A DNA stretch of 64,000 bases from Clostridium sp. 'White wine YQ'. Lineage in GTDB: Bacteria; Bacillota; Clostridia; Clostridiales; Clostridiaceae. The notes under the pieces were generated by a model. The model made no database searches, was not told the DNA's origin, and saw nothing but the letters and a program-made list of their open reading frames with translations. The stretch spans positions 2,278,082 through 2,342,081 of the forward strand of contig NZ_JAQYUU010000001.1 in the NCBI RefSeq assembly GCF_028728205.1, given 5' to 3'. A program made the position numbers and the translations under genes. Positions 1 to 8,491 of this stretch are shown piece after piece (positions within the stretch are counted from its first letter, which is position 1; each line of letters starts with the position of its first letter).

Positions 1-27
1 TTCAATAATTAAGCTTAAATAGTAATG

Positions 28-93
28 AAGAATTAAGAATTAAAAATCATTTCTAATTATATTCTATCCCTAATTGCTAATTCTTAATTCTTA
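28..93. repeat. Inverted repeat beside the rpmA end
   Basis: A 15-base arm (AAGAATTAAGAATTA, positions 28-42) is repeated exactly in inverted orientation at 78-92, around a 35-base A+T-rich centre. It lies downstream of rpmA with no coding potential. It looks like a small palindromic intergenic element, but only one copy is present here. Confidence 0.5.
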
Positions 94-99
94 ACTAAT

Positions 100-124
100 A
101 AAGCACCCTAGTTAAGGGTGCTTT
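100..124 (-). terminator. Hairpin terminator after rpmA
   Basis: Arms AAGCACCCT and AGGGTGCTT close a five-base loop directly after the rpmA stop. The T-run on the minus strand is short, so termination may be partial. Confidence 0.6.
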
Positions 125-133
125 GTTTTAAGA

Positions 134-433
134 TTATTCAGCTATTTCTTCAACATCAACTGGATAAACAGAAGCTTTCTTCTTATCTTTACCCATTCTT
201 TCGAATTTAACAACTCCATCTATTTTAGCGAAAAGAGTATCATCCTTTCCCTTTCCAACATTAGTTCCTGGGTGGATTTTTGTTCCTCTTTGTCTAACAA
301 TGATATTACCTGCTAATACAAATTCGCCATCAGCAGATTTAACTCCTAATCTTTTTGATTCAGAGTCTCTACCGTTCTTAGAGCTACCTACTCCTTTTTT
401 ATGAGCGAATAATTGAAGGTTCATTATCAACAT
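134..433 (-). CDS. rpmA: 50S ribosomal protein L27
   Basis: L27 of the large ribosomal subunit, 99 residues, the usual length. It begins with the Firmicutes extension MLIMNLQLF followed by AHKKGVGSS. In this group the extension is removed after the Phe, so that the mature tail can reach the peptidyl-transferase centre. The core [10 protein letters not shown] and [15 protein letters not shown] blocks are present. The ribosome binding site GAGGAGGTG is formed by the last codons of the upstream prp gene, so the two are translationally linked. Last gene of the rplU-prp-rpmA group in this window. Confidence 0.97.
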   Translation of the reverse strand: MLIMNLQLFAHKKGVGSSKNGRDSESKRLGVKSADGEFVLAGNIIVRQRGTKIHPGTNVGKGKDDTLFAKIDGVVKFERMGKDKKKASVYPVDVEEIAE

Positions 434-437
434 GGTG

Positions 438-809
438 TTACACCTCCTCTTTTAAAAGACATATATATTTATCACGTTTCTTTTTTCCAAAACTTTGTTC
501 TAAGGATAACATAATACTATCAATGCTTAGTTCAAATGTCTTTAAAAGTGTTTGGGCTTCAGTAAGCTCATCCTCTTCCAAATCAGTTAAATCTAAGCTT
601 ATGTATCCTTCATATATCTCATAACTGCAATTTATATTAAGTACACTTTCTAAACCTATTAATAGACTTTGAGAAAGTACTGACACAGAATTACATATCA
701 TATCGTAGGCTTCTCCAACTATAATTGCTTCAGCCTCTTCTACTGCATGACCTTTTATGTCTACTGCAATTATCTTTTCTCCTCTACTCTTGACCTTGAT
801 CTTAATCAT
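438..809 (-). CDS. prp: Ribosomal-processing cysteine protease Prp
   Basis: YsxB/Prp family protease, 123 residues, encoded between rplU and rpmA as is standard in Firmicutes. It is expected to cut the N-terminal extension of L27, its immediate neighbour. The catalytic pair is visible as His21 (KGHA) and Cys39 ([11 protein letters not shown]). Between them lie 17 residues, more than I recall for the staphylococcal enzyme (11), so this is a variant form with a longer loop. The last codons double as the ribosome binding site of rpmA. Identification rests on both motif and position. Confidence 0.9.
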   Translation of the reverse strand: MIKIKVKSRGEKIIAVDIKGHAVEEAEAIIVGEAYDMICNSVSVLSQSLLIGLESVLNINCSYEIYEGYISLDLTDLEEDELTEAQTLLKTFELSIDSIMLSLEQSFGKKKRDKYICLLKEEV

Positions 810-811
810 AA

Positions 812-1123
812 TTAAGCTTCGATCTTTTCGATTTGAATCTTAGTGTAAGGTTGTCTGTGACCAGATTTTCTTCTATAGTCTTTCTTTGGTTTATACTTGA
901 AAACTATAATCTTCTTAGCCTTTCCTTGAGCTAATACTTTAGCTACAACCTTAGCTCCTTCAACTACTGGTGTACCAACTTTTAATTCTCCATCCTTAGA
1001 TACAACTAGAACTTCACTGAATTCAACTGTTGATTCAACCTCAGCGTTAAGTTTTTCAACGAAAAGAACGTCTCCTTCCTTAACTCTGTACTGCTTTCCT
1101 CCTGTAGTTAATACTGCGTACAT
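812..1123 (-). CDS. rplU: 50S ribosomal protein L21
   Basis: L21 of the large subunit, 103 residues from [18 protein letters not shown] to the C-terminal [14 protein letters not shown], the typical length. I chose the ATG at 1123 because AGGAGGTG lies seven bases upstream; an in-frame ATG at 1165 would add 14 residues that do not fit the family. The stop is two bases before the prp start. A good promoter and a probable L21 leader RNA precede it. Confidence 0.97.
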   Translation of the reverse strand: MYAVLTTGGKQYRVKEGDVLFVEKLNAEVESTVEFSEVLVVSKDGELKVGTPVVEGAKVVAKVLAQGKAKKIIVFKYKPKKDYRRKSGHRQPYTKIQIEKIEA

Positions 1124-1207
1124 TAAAAACACCTCCTCATAACGGTCTCGCCACTTAAGGTACAAAGATTTAACTTTGTTTTACTAAAACCTATTCTGTG
1201 CGGTTAC
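1124..1207 (-). ncRNA. Probable L21 leader RNA
   Basis: The 5' untranslated region of rplU contains ACCGCACAGAATAGGTT near its start and GTGGCGAGACCG before the ribosome binding site, with a hairpin (ACAAAG/CTTTGT) between. This arrangement recalls the L21 leader family of Firmicutes, thought to mediate autogenous control. Assigned from memory of the motif, without a covariance model. Confidence 0.5.
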
Positions 1208-1213
1208 TTAGAC

Positions 1214-1242
1214 ATTTTAACACAATTAGCCTATGTTGTAAA
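1214..1242 (-). promoter_or_regulatory. SigA-type promoter of rplU-prp-rpmA
   Basis: On the minus strand TTTACA (1237-1242) and TAAAAT (1214-1219) are separated by exactly 17 bases. Transcription would start near 1207 and give an 80-base leader. Confidence 0.7.
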
Positions 1243-1267
1243 TAACTTTTTCTTGTAAAAGCATTAT

Positions 1268-2692
1268 CTAATTCACTAAATAATTTTCTACACTTTCAAT
1301 TTGTTTTTTAAATAGTAGTGGCTCCAATTTAAAGTACTCCACCTCTTGAACAAAATGTAGGTAAATCTTCTTATCTAATGCCTCTATGCTATTTAAAAAT
1401 GTAAAAATATCTTCTCTAATATAGGTCTCATATTGCGCATTGATTTCAATATAAAAATCCTTAATTGAATTTTCTGATTGATATCTTAAAATTTCATCTC
1501 TAATTAACATTAATATATAAGATAATGAAAGCCTATTTCCTTTTCCTTTACAAAGTTCACAATCTTCCTCAATATATTCAAAGATGCTTTTTCCACTTCT
1601 TGTTCTTGATATCTGAACTAAATTTAGTTCTGTAAAAGGATATATAGTTGTTCTTTTCTTATCTTTTTCAAGTCCTTTTGATAGGATATTAAGCACTTGC
1701 TGCTTATCCTCTTCATTTCTCATATCAATAAAATCTATTAAGATTATTCCGCCTAAATTTCTTAATCTTATTTGTCTAGCAATTTCTAATGCAGCTTCTT
1801 TATTTGTTTCTTCAGCTACTCTTTCAGTTTGCTTTCCTTTAGTATGTTTACCTGAATTAACATCGATAACGTACATTGCTTCTGTTTTATCAATGATAAT
1901 CCATCCACCTGAGTTTAATTGCACTTTCTTATGTCTTAGTGAAAGTATTTCTTTTTCTATATGGTAGAAATCAAAAAGGCTTCTCTCTTCATCATATAAA
2001 TAAACTTTAACCTCTTCACCAATACTAATATAGTCAGAAGCAACTTCATAATCTTCCTTGGTATTCACATAAATATTTTTTGTTTCATTATTTATATTAT
2101 CCCTAAGAATTTTATTTAACAAAAGATTTTCTCCATAAATTCTTTGAGGTTTATTCAAAAATTTACCTTTTTGCAAAATAGATAAATATCTTTCATACAA
2201 CAGGTCTATTTCATTTTTTATATCATCAAATTCTCCAAAGGCTGCATTAGTTCTTAAGGTTATTAACCCCTCTGGTTTAGGGGGGATTTCATTCACTAAG
2301 CTAGTTCTTTTAGCTTCATCTAGAATTCTCTTGGATACGGAGATTCCCTTCCCCTTTGATGATATTACAGCATATTTCCCGGGAATTGAAAAATCACAAG
2401 TTACTTTAGGTCCTTTATCTCCTATAGCCTCTTTCAACACTTCTACTATTACTTCTTGCCCTTGCTTAATATTCGAATTGCTGTCTAAACTCATAAATGC
2501 ATTAACTGAGAGCCCGATATCTATAAAAGCGCTTTTTATCCCTGGTACTATATTTTTAACAGTACCTAAGTAAATTTCTCCAGGTATTGCCTCACTTGTT
2601 TCCTCTTCTATTAAACAATCCACAAGCTTACCTTTTTCTTTAATGGCTATTCTTAATATCTTTTCTCTTCTCTCAATAAATATTTCTCTCAT
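1268..2692 (-). CDS. rng: Ribonuclease G/E family endoribonuclease
   Basis: RNase G/E-type endonuclease, 474 residues, close to RNase G and without the long C-terminal scaffold of RNase E. An S1-type RNA-binding region covers about residues 35-110. The metal-binding aspartates of the DNase I-like domain are Asp277 (YVIDVNSG) and Asp320 (IILIDFIDM). Cys378 and Cys381 (CELC) form the zinc link that joins subunits. It would process rRNA precursors and mRNA in the cytosol. It lies 11 bases after the radical-SAM-associated gene and before rplU. Confidence 0.93.
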   Translation of the reverse strand: MREIFIERREKILRIAIKEKGKLVDCLIEEETSEAIPGEIYLGTVKNIVPGIKSAFIDIGLSVNAFMSLDSNSNIKQGQEVIVEVLKEAIGDKGPKVTCDFSIPGKYAVISSKGKGISVSKRILDEAKRTSLVNEIPPKPEGLITLRTNAAFGEFDDIKNEIDLLYERYLSILQKGKFLNKPQRIYGENLLLNKILRDNINNETKNIYVNTKEDYEVASDYISIGEEVKVYLYDEERSLFDFYHIEKEILSLRHKKVQLNSGGWIIIDKTEAMYVIDVNSGKHTKGKQTERVAEETNKEAALEIARQIRLRNLGGIILIDFIDMRNEEDKQQVLNILSKGLEKDKKRTTIYPFTELNLVQISRTRSGKSIFEYIEEDCELCKGKGNRLSLSYILMLIRDEILRYQSENSIKDFYIEINAQYETYIREDIFTFLNSIEALDKKIYLHFVQEVEYFKLEPLLFKKQIESVENYLVN

Positions 2693-2703
2693 ATACTACC
2701 TCA

Positions 2704-3414
2704 TTACACAACTTTATATAGTGGCAACAGCTTACCTTCTTTATGAGCATACATTTCTTCTCTGTTAATATTAACAAAAGCCTCATTATCTACCCCTGTT
2801 GTGTTTTCTTTAATATAATTAACTAAAAATTCTGGGTTCAAATGTTCTTTACTGCCACAACTTATTCTTGTATTTATAATCAAATACTCATCTTTTACCC
2901 AGTATTTAATTTCTTTAATCATAGGCCTTATATTAAGAGATTTTTCCTCACCTTTTTTATTTTTCTTTAGTATATTCCACTCATTCAATTCCAAAAGTTT
3001 CTTAAGCTCATCATTAACATTAGTTGTAACATCATATTTTATCTTAATTGTATAACTTGCCTCTTCAACCATCGCCATGGATTGTGGAACTTTCTTCTCA
3101 TTAGGTATGTTTTCAATAGATTTTATTTCTAAAAATTTTATTCCACTAAGAGATTTTTTATTTAAATTTCTTAAAATTTCTTCTTCATCTTGTGGCTCTC
3201 TTAGAACAATATCCATATACTCTCCATTAGAACTTACTCCAACAGATAATGGTTGCGCTATTGATAAAGCCATATGTGGATTAAACCCTTGAGAATATTC
3301 AATATTCAATTCACTTCTTACGATTATTTTCTGAATTGTTCTCATTAAATCTAAATGAGATACAAATTTAATATTTCCTTCTTTAGTGAACTTAATTAAG
3401 TATCGCACCTTCAA
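2704..3414 (-). CDS. TIGR03936-type radical-SAM-associated protein (DUF2344)
   Basis: A 236-residue protein of the family found next to, or fused with, the B12-domain radical-SAM protein encoded just upstream. The N-terminus YLIKFTKEGNIKFVSHLD and the segment FNPHMALSIAQPLSVGVSS are characteristic. Function is unknown; the fixed pairing suggests a shared RNA- or protein-modifying activity. Its start overlaps the end of the upstream gene by 23 bases, so the two are coupled. Confidence 0.88.
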   Translation of the reverse strand: MKVRYLIKFTKEGNIKFVSHLDLMRTIQKIIVRSELNIEYSQGFNPHMALSIAQPLSVGVSSNGEYMDIVLREPQDEEEILRNLNKKSLSGIKFLEIKSIENIPNEKKVPQSMAMVEEASYTIKIKYDVTTNVNDELKKLLELNEWNILKKNKKGEEKSLNIRPMIKEIKYWVKDEYLIINTRISCGSKEHLNPEFLVNYIKENTTGVDNEAFVNINREEMYAHKEGKLLPLYKVV

Positions 3415-5245
3415 AACACTTCCCTTCTTTGAAGTTTACATTTATTCCGCAGCCAGTACATCCAACTCTACAATTTTGAGTTAAGTCAGCAGCTTTAGCC
3501 TTTTCATTTTCTTTTACAATGTAATCTCTATCTACTCCTATATCAATAAAATCCCATGGAAGTATTTCATCGTAGCTTCTGCTTCTATAAACATAAAAAT
3601 CTCCATCAACATTACACTCTTTTAAAGCTTCTTGCCAAATATTAAAATCAAAATATTCTGACCATCCATCAAATTTAGCTCCTTTTTCAAAAGCTTTAAT
3701 TAATACATCTGATAATCTTCTATCTCCTCTAGCAAAAACAGCTTCCATATATGATGTTTTTTGTTCATGATAACTATATGAAATTGCCCTTGACTTAATT
3801 GAAGATTTTACTGCATTTATCTTATCATTAACCTCTGGCATTTTCTCCATAGGAGACCATTGGAATGGTGTAAAAGGCTTTGGAACAAATATTGATGTAC
3901 TTACAGTAACTCTTAATCCTTTATTTCTAGTTCCCTTTGGAACCTCAAAATATTGAGCAACTATTTTTTCAGCTAATTCCCCTATTCCTCTAGCATCTTC
4001 TATCGTTTCGTAAGGAAGTCCTAACATGAAGTATAGTTTTAACGTGCTCCAACCGGCTTCAAATGCTGATCTTGCAGCTTCTAGTATTCTTTCTTCAGTT
4101 AATCCTTTATTAATTACATCTCTCATTCGCTGAGATCCAGCTTCAGGTGCAAAAGTAAGACCTGTTTTCTTTACCTTTTGAATTTCCTTTAATAAATCTA
4201 CTGAAAAAGCATCAACTCTAATTGATGGAAGAGCTACTGCCACATTCTTTTCAGCATGCTCAGCCATTAAATCTTGAACTAAAGCATTAATATCAGAATA
4301 ATCACAGGTACTTAGGGATGCTAACGATATTTCTTGATAGCCTGTATTTTTAACTAATTCTCTTGCTTGCTTTAAAAGTGTTTCTCTTCCCTTTTCTCTT
4401 ACAGGTCTATATATCATACCTGCTTGACAGAATCTACAACCATTAGTACATCCTCTAAAAACTTCTAAAACAATTCTATCATGAACAATTTCAGTATAAG
4501 GAACTATGATATCAGTTGGGAATTCAACATCTGTATAATTAGAGATTATTCTCTTTTGTACTTGAGCTGGAACATCATCATATTTAGGTTTAAATTCTTT
4601 TATTGTTCCATCTTCGTTATATGTAACATCATATAATGAAGGAACATAAATACCTCTTATTTTAGATATTTCTCTTAAGAATTCTTTTTTCTTTCCTTTA
4701 CCTTTATATTTCTTATAAACCTCTAATACATCATTCATCATTTCTTCTCCCTCACCAAGTTCAAAGAAATCAACAATACCTGAAAGAGGCTCTGGGTTAT
4801 ATGCACAAGGACCACCAGCCATTACTATAGGTTCCTCTTCTCCTCTTTCTGAAGCCCTAACGGTAACCCCTCCTAGGTTTAGCATATTTAAGATATTTGT
4901 GAAGCTCATCTCATATTGAAGCGTAAAACCTAATATATCAAAATCCTTAAGAGGATCCTTAGTTTCAAGAGTATATAAAGGAATATTATTTTTTCTCATT
5001 TCCTTTTCCATATCAGGCCATGGAGCATATGCTCTCTCGCAATATGTATCTTCTCTATTATTTATAGTATGATAAAGAATTCTTGAACCTAAGTGCGCCA
5101 TTCCAACTTCATAAACATCTGGAAAACAAAACGCAAATCTTATGTCAACTTCATTTTTATCTTTAATTATCTGATTAAGTTCACCGCCTATGTATCTGGC
5201 AGGTTTCTCAACTTTATATAAAATATCATCTGTGATTCTATTCAT
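3392..5245 (-). CDS. TIGR03960-type B12-binding-domain radical SAM protein
   Basis: A 617-residue radical-SAM enzyme. The N-terminal 200 residues resemble a cobalamin-binding fold. The cluster motif CTNGCRFC places the [4Fe-4S] ligands at Cys266, Cys270 and Cys273. The C-terminus has extra cysteines (NCRVGCTGCG) that may hold a second cluster. I start at the ATG at 5245, preceded by GAGGAGG; an ATG at 5263 would place that site inside the gene. The substrate is not known. Operon with the DUF2344 gene and rng. Confidence 0.92.
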   Translation of the reverse strand: MNRITDDILYKVEKPARYIGGELNQIIKDKNEVDIRFAFCFPDVYEVGMAHLGSRILYHTINNREDTYCERAYAPWPDMEKEMRKNNIPLYTLETKDPLKDFDILGFTLQYEMSFTNILNMLNLGGVTVRASERGEEEPIVMAGGPCAYNPEPLSGIVDFFELGEGEEMMNDVLEVYKKYKGKGKKKEFLREISKIRGIYVPSLYDVTYNEDGTIKEFKPKYDDVPAQVQKRIISNYTDVEFPTDIIVPYTEIVHDRIVLEVFRGCTNGCRFCQAGMIYRPVREKGRETLLKQARELVKNTGYQEISLASLSTCDYSDINALVQDLMAEHAEKNVAVALPSIRVDAFSVDLLKEIQKVKKTGLTFAPEAGSQRMRDVINKGLTEERILEAARSAFEAGWSTLKLYFMLGLPYETIEDARGIGELAEKIVAQYFEVPKGTRNKGLRVTVSTSIFVPKPFTPFQWSPMEKMPEVNDKINAVKSSIKSRAISYSYHEQKTSYMEAVFARGDRRLSDVLIKAFEKGAKFDGWSEYFDFNIWQEALKECNVDGDFYVYRSRSYDEILPWDFIDIGVDRDYIVKENEKAKAADLTQNCRVGCTGCGINVNFKEGKCFEGAILN

Positions 5246-5469
5246 TAATATTTCCTCCTCCATATAACTAACAGTATATAAAGCAAATTTGTCAATCGAC
5301 TTTATTCTATCATAACTTTATATTATAAACCACCTTAGTATTATTACTTAGATTTGCCCTTAATGCAATAGTTGGATAAACTTACATTCTAAAATCTTGC
5401 TATTCTTTAAAATAATTAGAATGACTTAGCATAATGAAGGAATATAAGAATAATCTCCTCTTATGGTGT

Positions 5470-5484
5470 TGATAATGATTATCA
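5470..5484 (+). promoter_or_regulatory. Fur-type operator before the S4 paralogue
   Basis: TGATAATGATTATCA is an exact 7-1-7 inverted repeat and matches the Bacillus Fur box TGATAATNATTATCA in every defined position. The surrounding 19 bases (5471-5489) differ from the classic Fur consensus at two positions. It ends 59 bases before the start codon and overlaps plausible -35 elements. Confidence 0.7.
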
Positions 5485-5543
5485 TTATATTTTATTTCAT
5501 GTTATTATACGAACATAATAAATATAAGTTATTGGAGGTAACT

Positions 5544-6137
5544 ATGGCAAAAATGATGGGACCTCGTTTCAAAACTTGTAGAAGGCTTGGCTTAAATGTT
5601 GTCGGCCACCCTAAGGCTATGAAGCGAGCAACAAAAGGTACAAGTAGAGCAGATAGAAAGCTCTCAGATTATGGTGTTCAGTTATTAGAAAAGCAAAGAT
5701 TACGCGCATATTATGGCGTTATGGAAAAGCAATTTTCTAGATATGTTAAAGAAGCATTCTCTAGTAAATCAGTTCCTGGAGAAGCCTTATTATTAATTCT
5801 AGAATCTAGATTAGATAATATGGTTTATAGAATGGGATTTGCTACTTCTATAAGACAAGCAAGACAAATGGTAAACCATGGTCATTTTCTTGTTAATAAT
5901 CAAAAAGTTAATATACCTTCTTATAGGTTAAAACCAGGAGATGAAGTTACTCTAAGGGAAAAATCTAAAAAAACAGATATGTTTGTAGAAACTTTTAGCA
6001 ATAATATACTAAACACTCTTCCCTATATAACTAAAGATGAGAACAACTTCAAAGGAAGTTATTTAAGATTTCCTAATAGAACTGAACTCCCAATTATTAT
6101 AAATGAACAACTTATAGTTGAATTTTATTCTAAATAA
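5544..6137 (+). CDS. rpsD: 30S ribosomal protein S4, zinc-free (C-) paralogue
   Basis: S4 of the small subunit, 197 residues, with the S4 RNA-binding domain ([17 protein letters not shown], then [22 protein letters not shown]) and the typical ending LIVEFYSK. Zinc-binding S4 has four N-terminal cysteines; here only Cys12 is present, so this is the C- form. It stands alone rather than in the alpha operon, which suggests a second S4 gene elsewhere. I start at 5544 after TTGGAGGT; 27 upstream codons are hydrophobic nonsense. A Fur-type operator lies upstream, so expression probably depends on metal. Confidence 0.95.
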   Translation: MAKMMGPRFKTCRRLGLNVVGHPKAMKRATKGTSRADRKLSDYGVQLLEKQRLRAYYGVMEKQFSRYVKEAFSSKSVPGEALLLILESRLDNMVYRMGFATSIRQARQMVNHGHFLVNNQKVNIPSYRLKPGDEVTLREKSKKTDMFVETFSNNILNTLPYITKDENNFKGSYLRFPNRTELPIIINEQLIVEFYSK

Positions 6138-6225
6138 TATATTTTTACTGGCAACCAAAAATATATTAAATGGAATAATACCATTAATTATACCTCCAGC
6201 ACCTATATATGTTATACTACACAAA

Positions 6226-6248
6226 AGGCTTGGTAATTTACCAAGCCT
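6226..6248. terminator. Bidirectional terminator between rpsD and spoIVFB
   Basis: An 11-base stem (AGGCTTGGTAA and its complement) lies between two convergent genes. The T-run is best on the minus strand, downstream of spoIVFB. Confidence 0.7.
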
Positions 6249-6260
6249 CTTCTTTATAAA

Positions 6261-7100
6261 CTATTCTTTTACATCTGAAAAATATTCCTCTAAAGTAATA
6301 TTTCCATATTTCTTTAGTGCCTCCATTAACTCATCTTCATTAATAATTCCTACCATTTTCATATCCTCATCTAATACATAAAAACAATTAAATTTATTTT
6401 TATCAACTAGAGTTAATATATTTACTAATCCTAATTTGTAATATACTGATATACTTGAGTTTTCAATATAACTTTTTTTAACAAACCTACTTTTTTTTCT
6501 AACTAAGTCCCCCATTAATATATACATAATTCTCTTTTTTTCCTTTAAGGCTGAGTATAACATTAAAGCACTTACTAGTACTAGGGTTATATTGAGTTTA
6601 TGTAATTTTAAAATATCATAAATAAATAATCCAAAAAATCCGATACTAATGATTATCCCTAAATAAATTATTACCTTACTTGCTAACCTATATGTTAATC
6701 TTTTGGATAGTATGATATTGAATATCTTCCCTCCATCAAGGGGATACGCCGGCAGCAAATTAAAAAAACATAACACTAAATTTATAACAGACATATTTGA
6801 AAAATAGTACCCACTACAAATATATATTATAATAGCTATAAGTAGGTTCGTAAGAGGACCAGCTAAATAGACTATTATCTGTTTTTCTTCAGTTAACTCA
6901 TCCATATCTTCTATCTCAATAAAAAATCCCAATGGGTGTATGAGCAGTTTTTTAATATTCATTCCAAATATTATCGCCATAACCCCATGAGATATTTCAT
7001 GTAATAATACAAATATAAATGCTATAAAAAAATTATATTGAAGGCATAAGCAAATAAGAATTAGTAATTCTCCTAAAAGCATTATTTTTCTTCTCTTCAT
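6261..7100 (-). CDS. spoIVFB: SpoIVFB-type intramembrane metalloprotease
   Basis: M50 (site-2) protease, 279 residues, with several membrane segments in the first 190. The zinc motif is HEISH (residues 34-38) and the third ligand region is NLLPAYPLDGG with Asp122. A cytosolic C-terminal CBS-like part follows. In sporulating bacteria this enzyme releases SigK from its pro-form in the mother-cell-derived outer forespore membrane. The upstream LytM-like gene, 30 bases away, takes the place of spoIVFA. A SigE promoter would be expected; I could not identify one with confidence. Confidence 0.9.
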   Translation of the reverse strand: MKRRKIMLLGELLILICLCLQYNFFIAFIFVLLHEISHGVMAIIFGMNIKKLLIHPLGFFIEIEDMDELTEEKQIIVYLAGPLTNLLIAIIIYICSGYYFSNMSVINLVLCFFNLLPAYPLDGGKIFNIILSKRLTYRLASKVIIYLGIIISIGFFGLFIYDILKLHKLNITLVLVSALMLYSALKEKKRIMYILMGDLVRKKSRFVKKSYIENSSISVYYKLGLVNILTLVDKNKFNCFYVLDEDMKMVGIINEDELMEALKKYGNITLEEYFSDVKE

Positions 7101-7130
7101 TATTCACTCCCCAATAATTACTTCAAGCCT

Positions 7131-7892
7131 TTAAAGATTTATATAGTCTTTTATGTCTCTAGCTTCCCCCATATATTTTAATTGAAATAACAATGATGGC
7201 TTTGCTTCATTATTACTATTACCACCTTTTCCTACCAACTGTCCTTTAGAAATTTTATCCCCCTCTTTCACGTCTATTTCACCTAAATTCCCATAGACAC
7301 TTTCTACTCCACTTCCATTATCTATAACAATATATTTGCCTAAAGTCTTATCCTCAGATACTTTAGTTACATTTCCATCACCTATACTTATAATCTCTGT
7401 ACCTTCTTTAATTTCTATACTATAGAGCTTTGAACTATCATCTTTAAGAACATAACTTCCTAATACCGGCTTAACAAGGGTTTCCTTCATTTGACTTTTA
7501 ACAGTCTGACCATTTGATACTTTCTCTTTTAAAAAATCAGCTACTTCCTCTCCCTTATGCTTAATTGATGACACATCAAAAGTTTTAATATAGTCTATAA
7601 CTTCATTTATTGTATACCCTTTATTTACTGCATATTTGCCATAATTGTAAACTGCTAAAGTTTGCTCAGTTTTAACGCTCTTGCAAACTAAAATTAGCAG
7701 GCATAATATAAATGTCCCAACCAATTCTTGTATAATTCTTCTAACTATGATATCTTTAAAACTTTTTGAACTATGTTCCCCTATGCTTCTGTTTACTTGG
7801 TACTCTCCTCCTATACTTCCTATATGGTTACTTTTTCTCCTTTCCATAATCTTTCCATAGTAACTCTTATACTCCGAATTATAATTTCCCAC
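7131..7892 (-). CDS. SpoIVFA-like membrane protein with degenerate M23 (LytM) domain
   Basis: A 253-residue protein with one membrane segment near residues 54-70 and a C-terminal LytM-like fold (about 155-253). The zinc ligands of active M23 peptidases are missing: VIDNGSG and VYGNL stand where HG and AHL are expected, and LLFQL replaces the HxH strand. It is therefore probably a binding module, as in SpoIVFA, which tethers and inhibits SpoIVFB. I start at the GTG at 7892 because GAGGTG lies six bases upstream; a GTG at 7919 is also in frame. Directly upstream of spoIVFB. Confidence 0.78.
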   Translation of the reverse strand: MGNYNSEYKSYYGKIMERRKSNHIGSIGGEYQVNRSIGEHSSKSFKDIIVRRIIQELVGTFILCLLILVCKSVKTEQTLAVYNYGKYAVNKGYTINEVIDYIKTFDVSSIKHKGEEVADFLKEKVSNGQTVKSQMKETLVKPVLGSYVLKDDSSKLYSIEIKEGTEIISIGDGNVTKVSEDKTLGKYIVIDNGSGVESVYGNLGEIDVKEGDKISKGQLVGKGGNSNNEAKPSLLFQLKYMGEARDIKDYINL

Positions 7893-8080
7893 TTTTTTCA
7901 CCTCATAGATTTTAATCACTTTATTAATATATTCCTTGTTATTGTTTTTGTGTTATTTATATATAATGCTCTAAAGAATTTACATGTCTGCCCATAAGAT
8001 GTAATATGATTTTTGCATTATATATTAATATATATTTAAGTGATAATTAACATAGAACTTTTATAAATTCTTAAAGCGTA

Positions 8081-8115
8081 AAAAAAAATCAGTCTTATAA
8101 AAGACTGATTTTTTT
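8081..8115. terminator. Strong hairpin terminator after mgsA
   Basis: Arms ATCAGTC and GACTGAT are flanked by A and T runs on both sides, directly after the mgsA stop. It separates mgsA from the spoIVFA-like gene. Confidence 0.85.
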
Positions 8116-8475
8116 CTATAAGCTTTTTATTAAAATTTCCGCTGTCCCTATATTTGTGGCTATTGGAATGCTATGTACATCACAAATTCTAATTAACGCT
8201 GTAACATCTGGTTCATGCGGTTGAGCTGTTAAAGGATCTCTTAGAAATATTACTAACTTAATATCACCTTCTGCAATCCTTCCACCAATTTGTTGATCTC
8301 CTCCTAATGGTCCAGACAAAAATCTTGTTACTTCAAGCCCCGTAGTTTCAGTAATCTTTTTTCCTGTAGTTCCAGTAGCGACAAGAGTGTGTTTTTCTAA
8401 TATACTTTTATATCTTTTGCAAAAATCTATAATAGTTTCTTTTTTGTTATCATGAGCAATCAATGCAACTTTCAT
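8116..8475 (-). CDS. mgsA: Methylglyoxal synthase
   Basis: Converts dihydroxyacetone phosphate to methylglyoxal and phosphate, a bypass that frees phosphate in the cytosol. It has 119 residues, slightly shorter than the E. coli enzyme. The phosphate- and substrate-binding elements are visible: [26 protein letters not shown] with the catalytic Asp, and [14 protein letters not shown] start at 8475 because GGGGGTT is the ribosome binding site; an ATG at 8487 lies before it. Seventeen bases after rodA. Confidence 0.95.
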   Translation of the reverse strand: MKVALIAHDNKKETIIDFCKRYKSILEKHTLVATGTTGKKITETTGLEVTRFLSGPLGGDQQIGGRIAEGDIKLVIFLRDPLTAQPHEPDVTALIRICDVHSIPIATNIGTAEILIKSL

Positions 8476-8491
8476 AACAACCCCCATAAAA

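Noticed and set aside
6118..6381. Plus-strand frame of 87 codons running from the rpsD end into spoIVFB
   Set aside because: It is antisense to spoIVFB, crosses the terminator and has no binding site.
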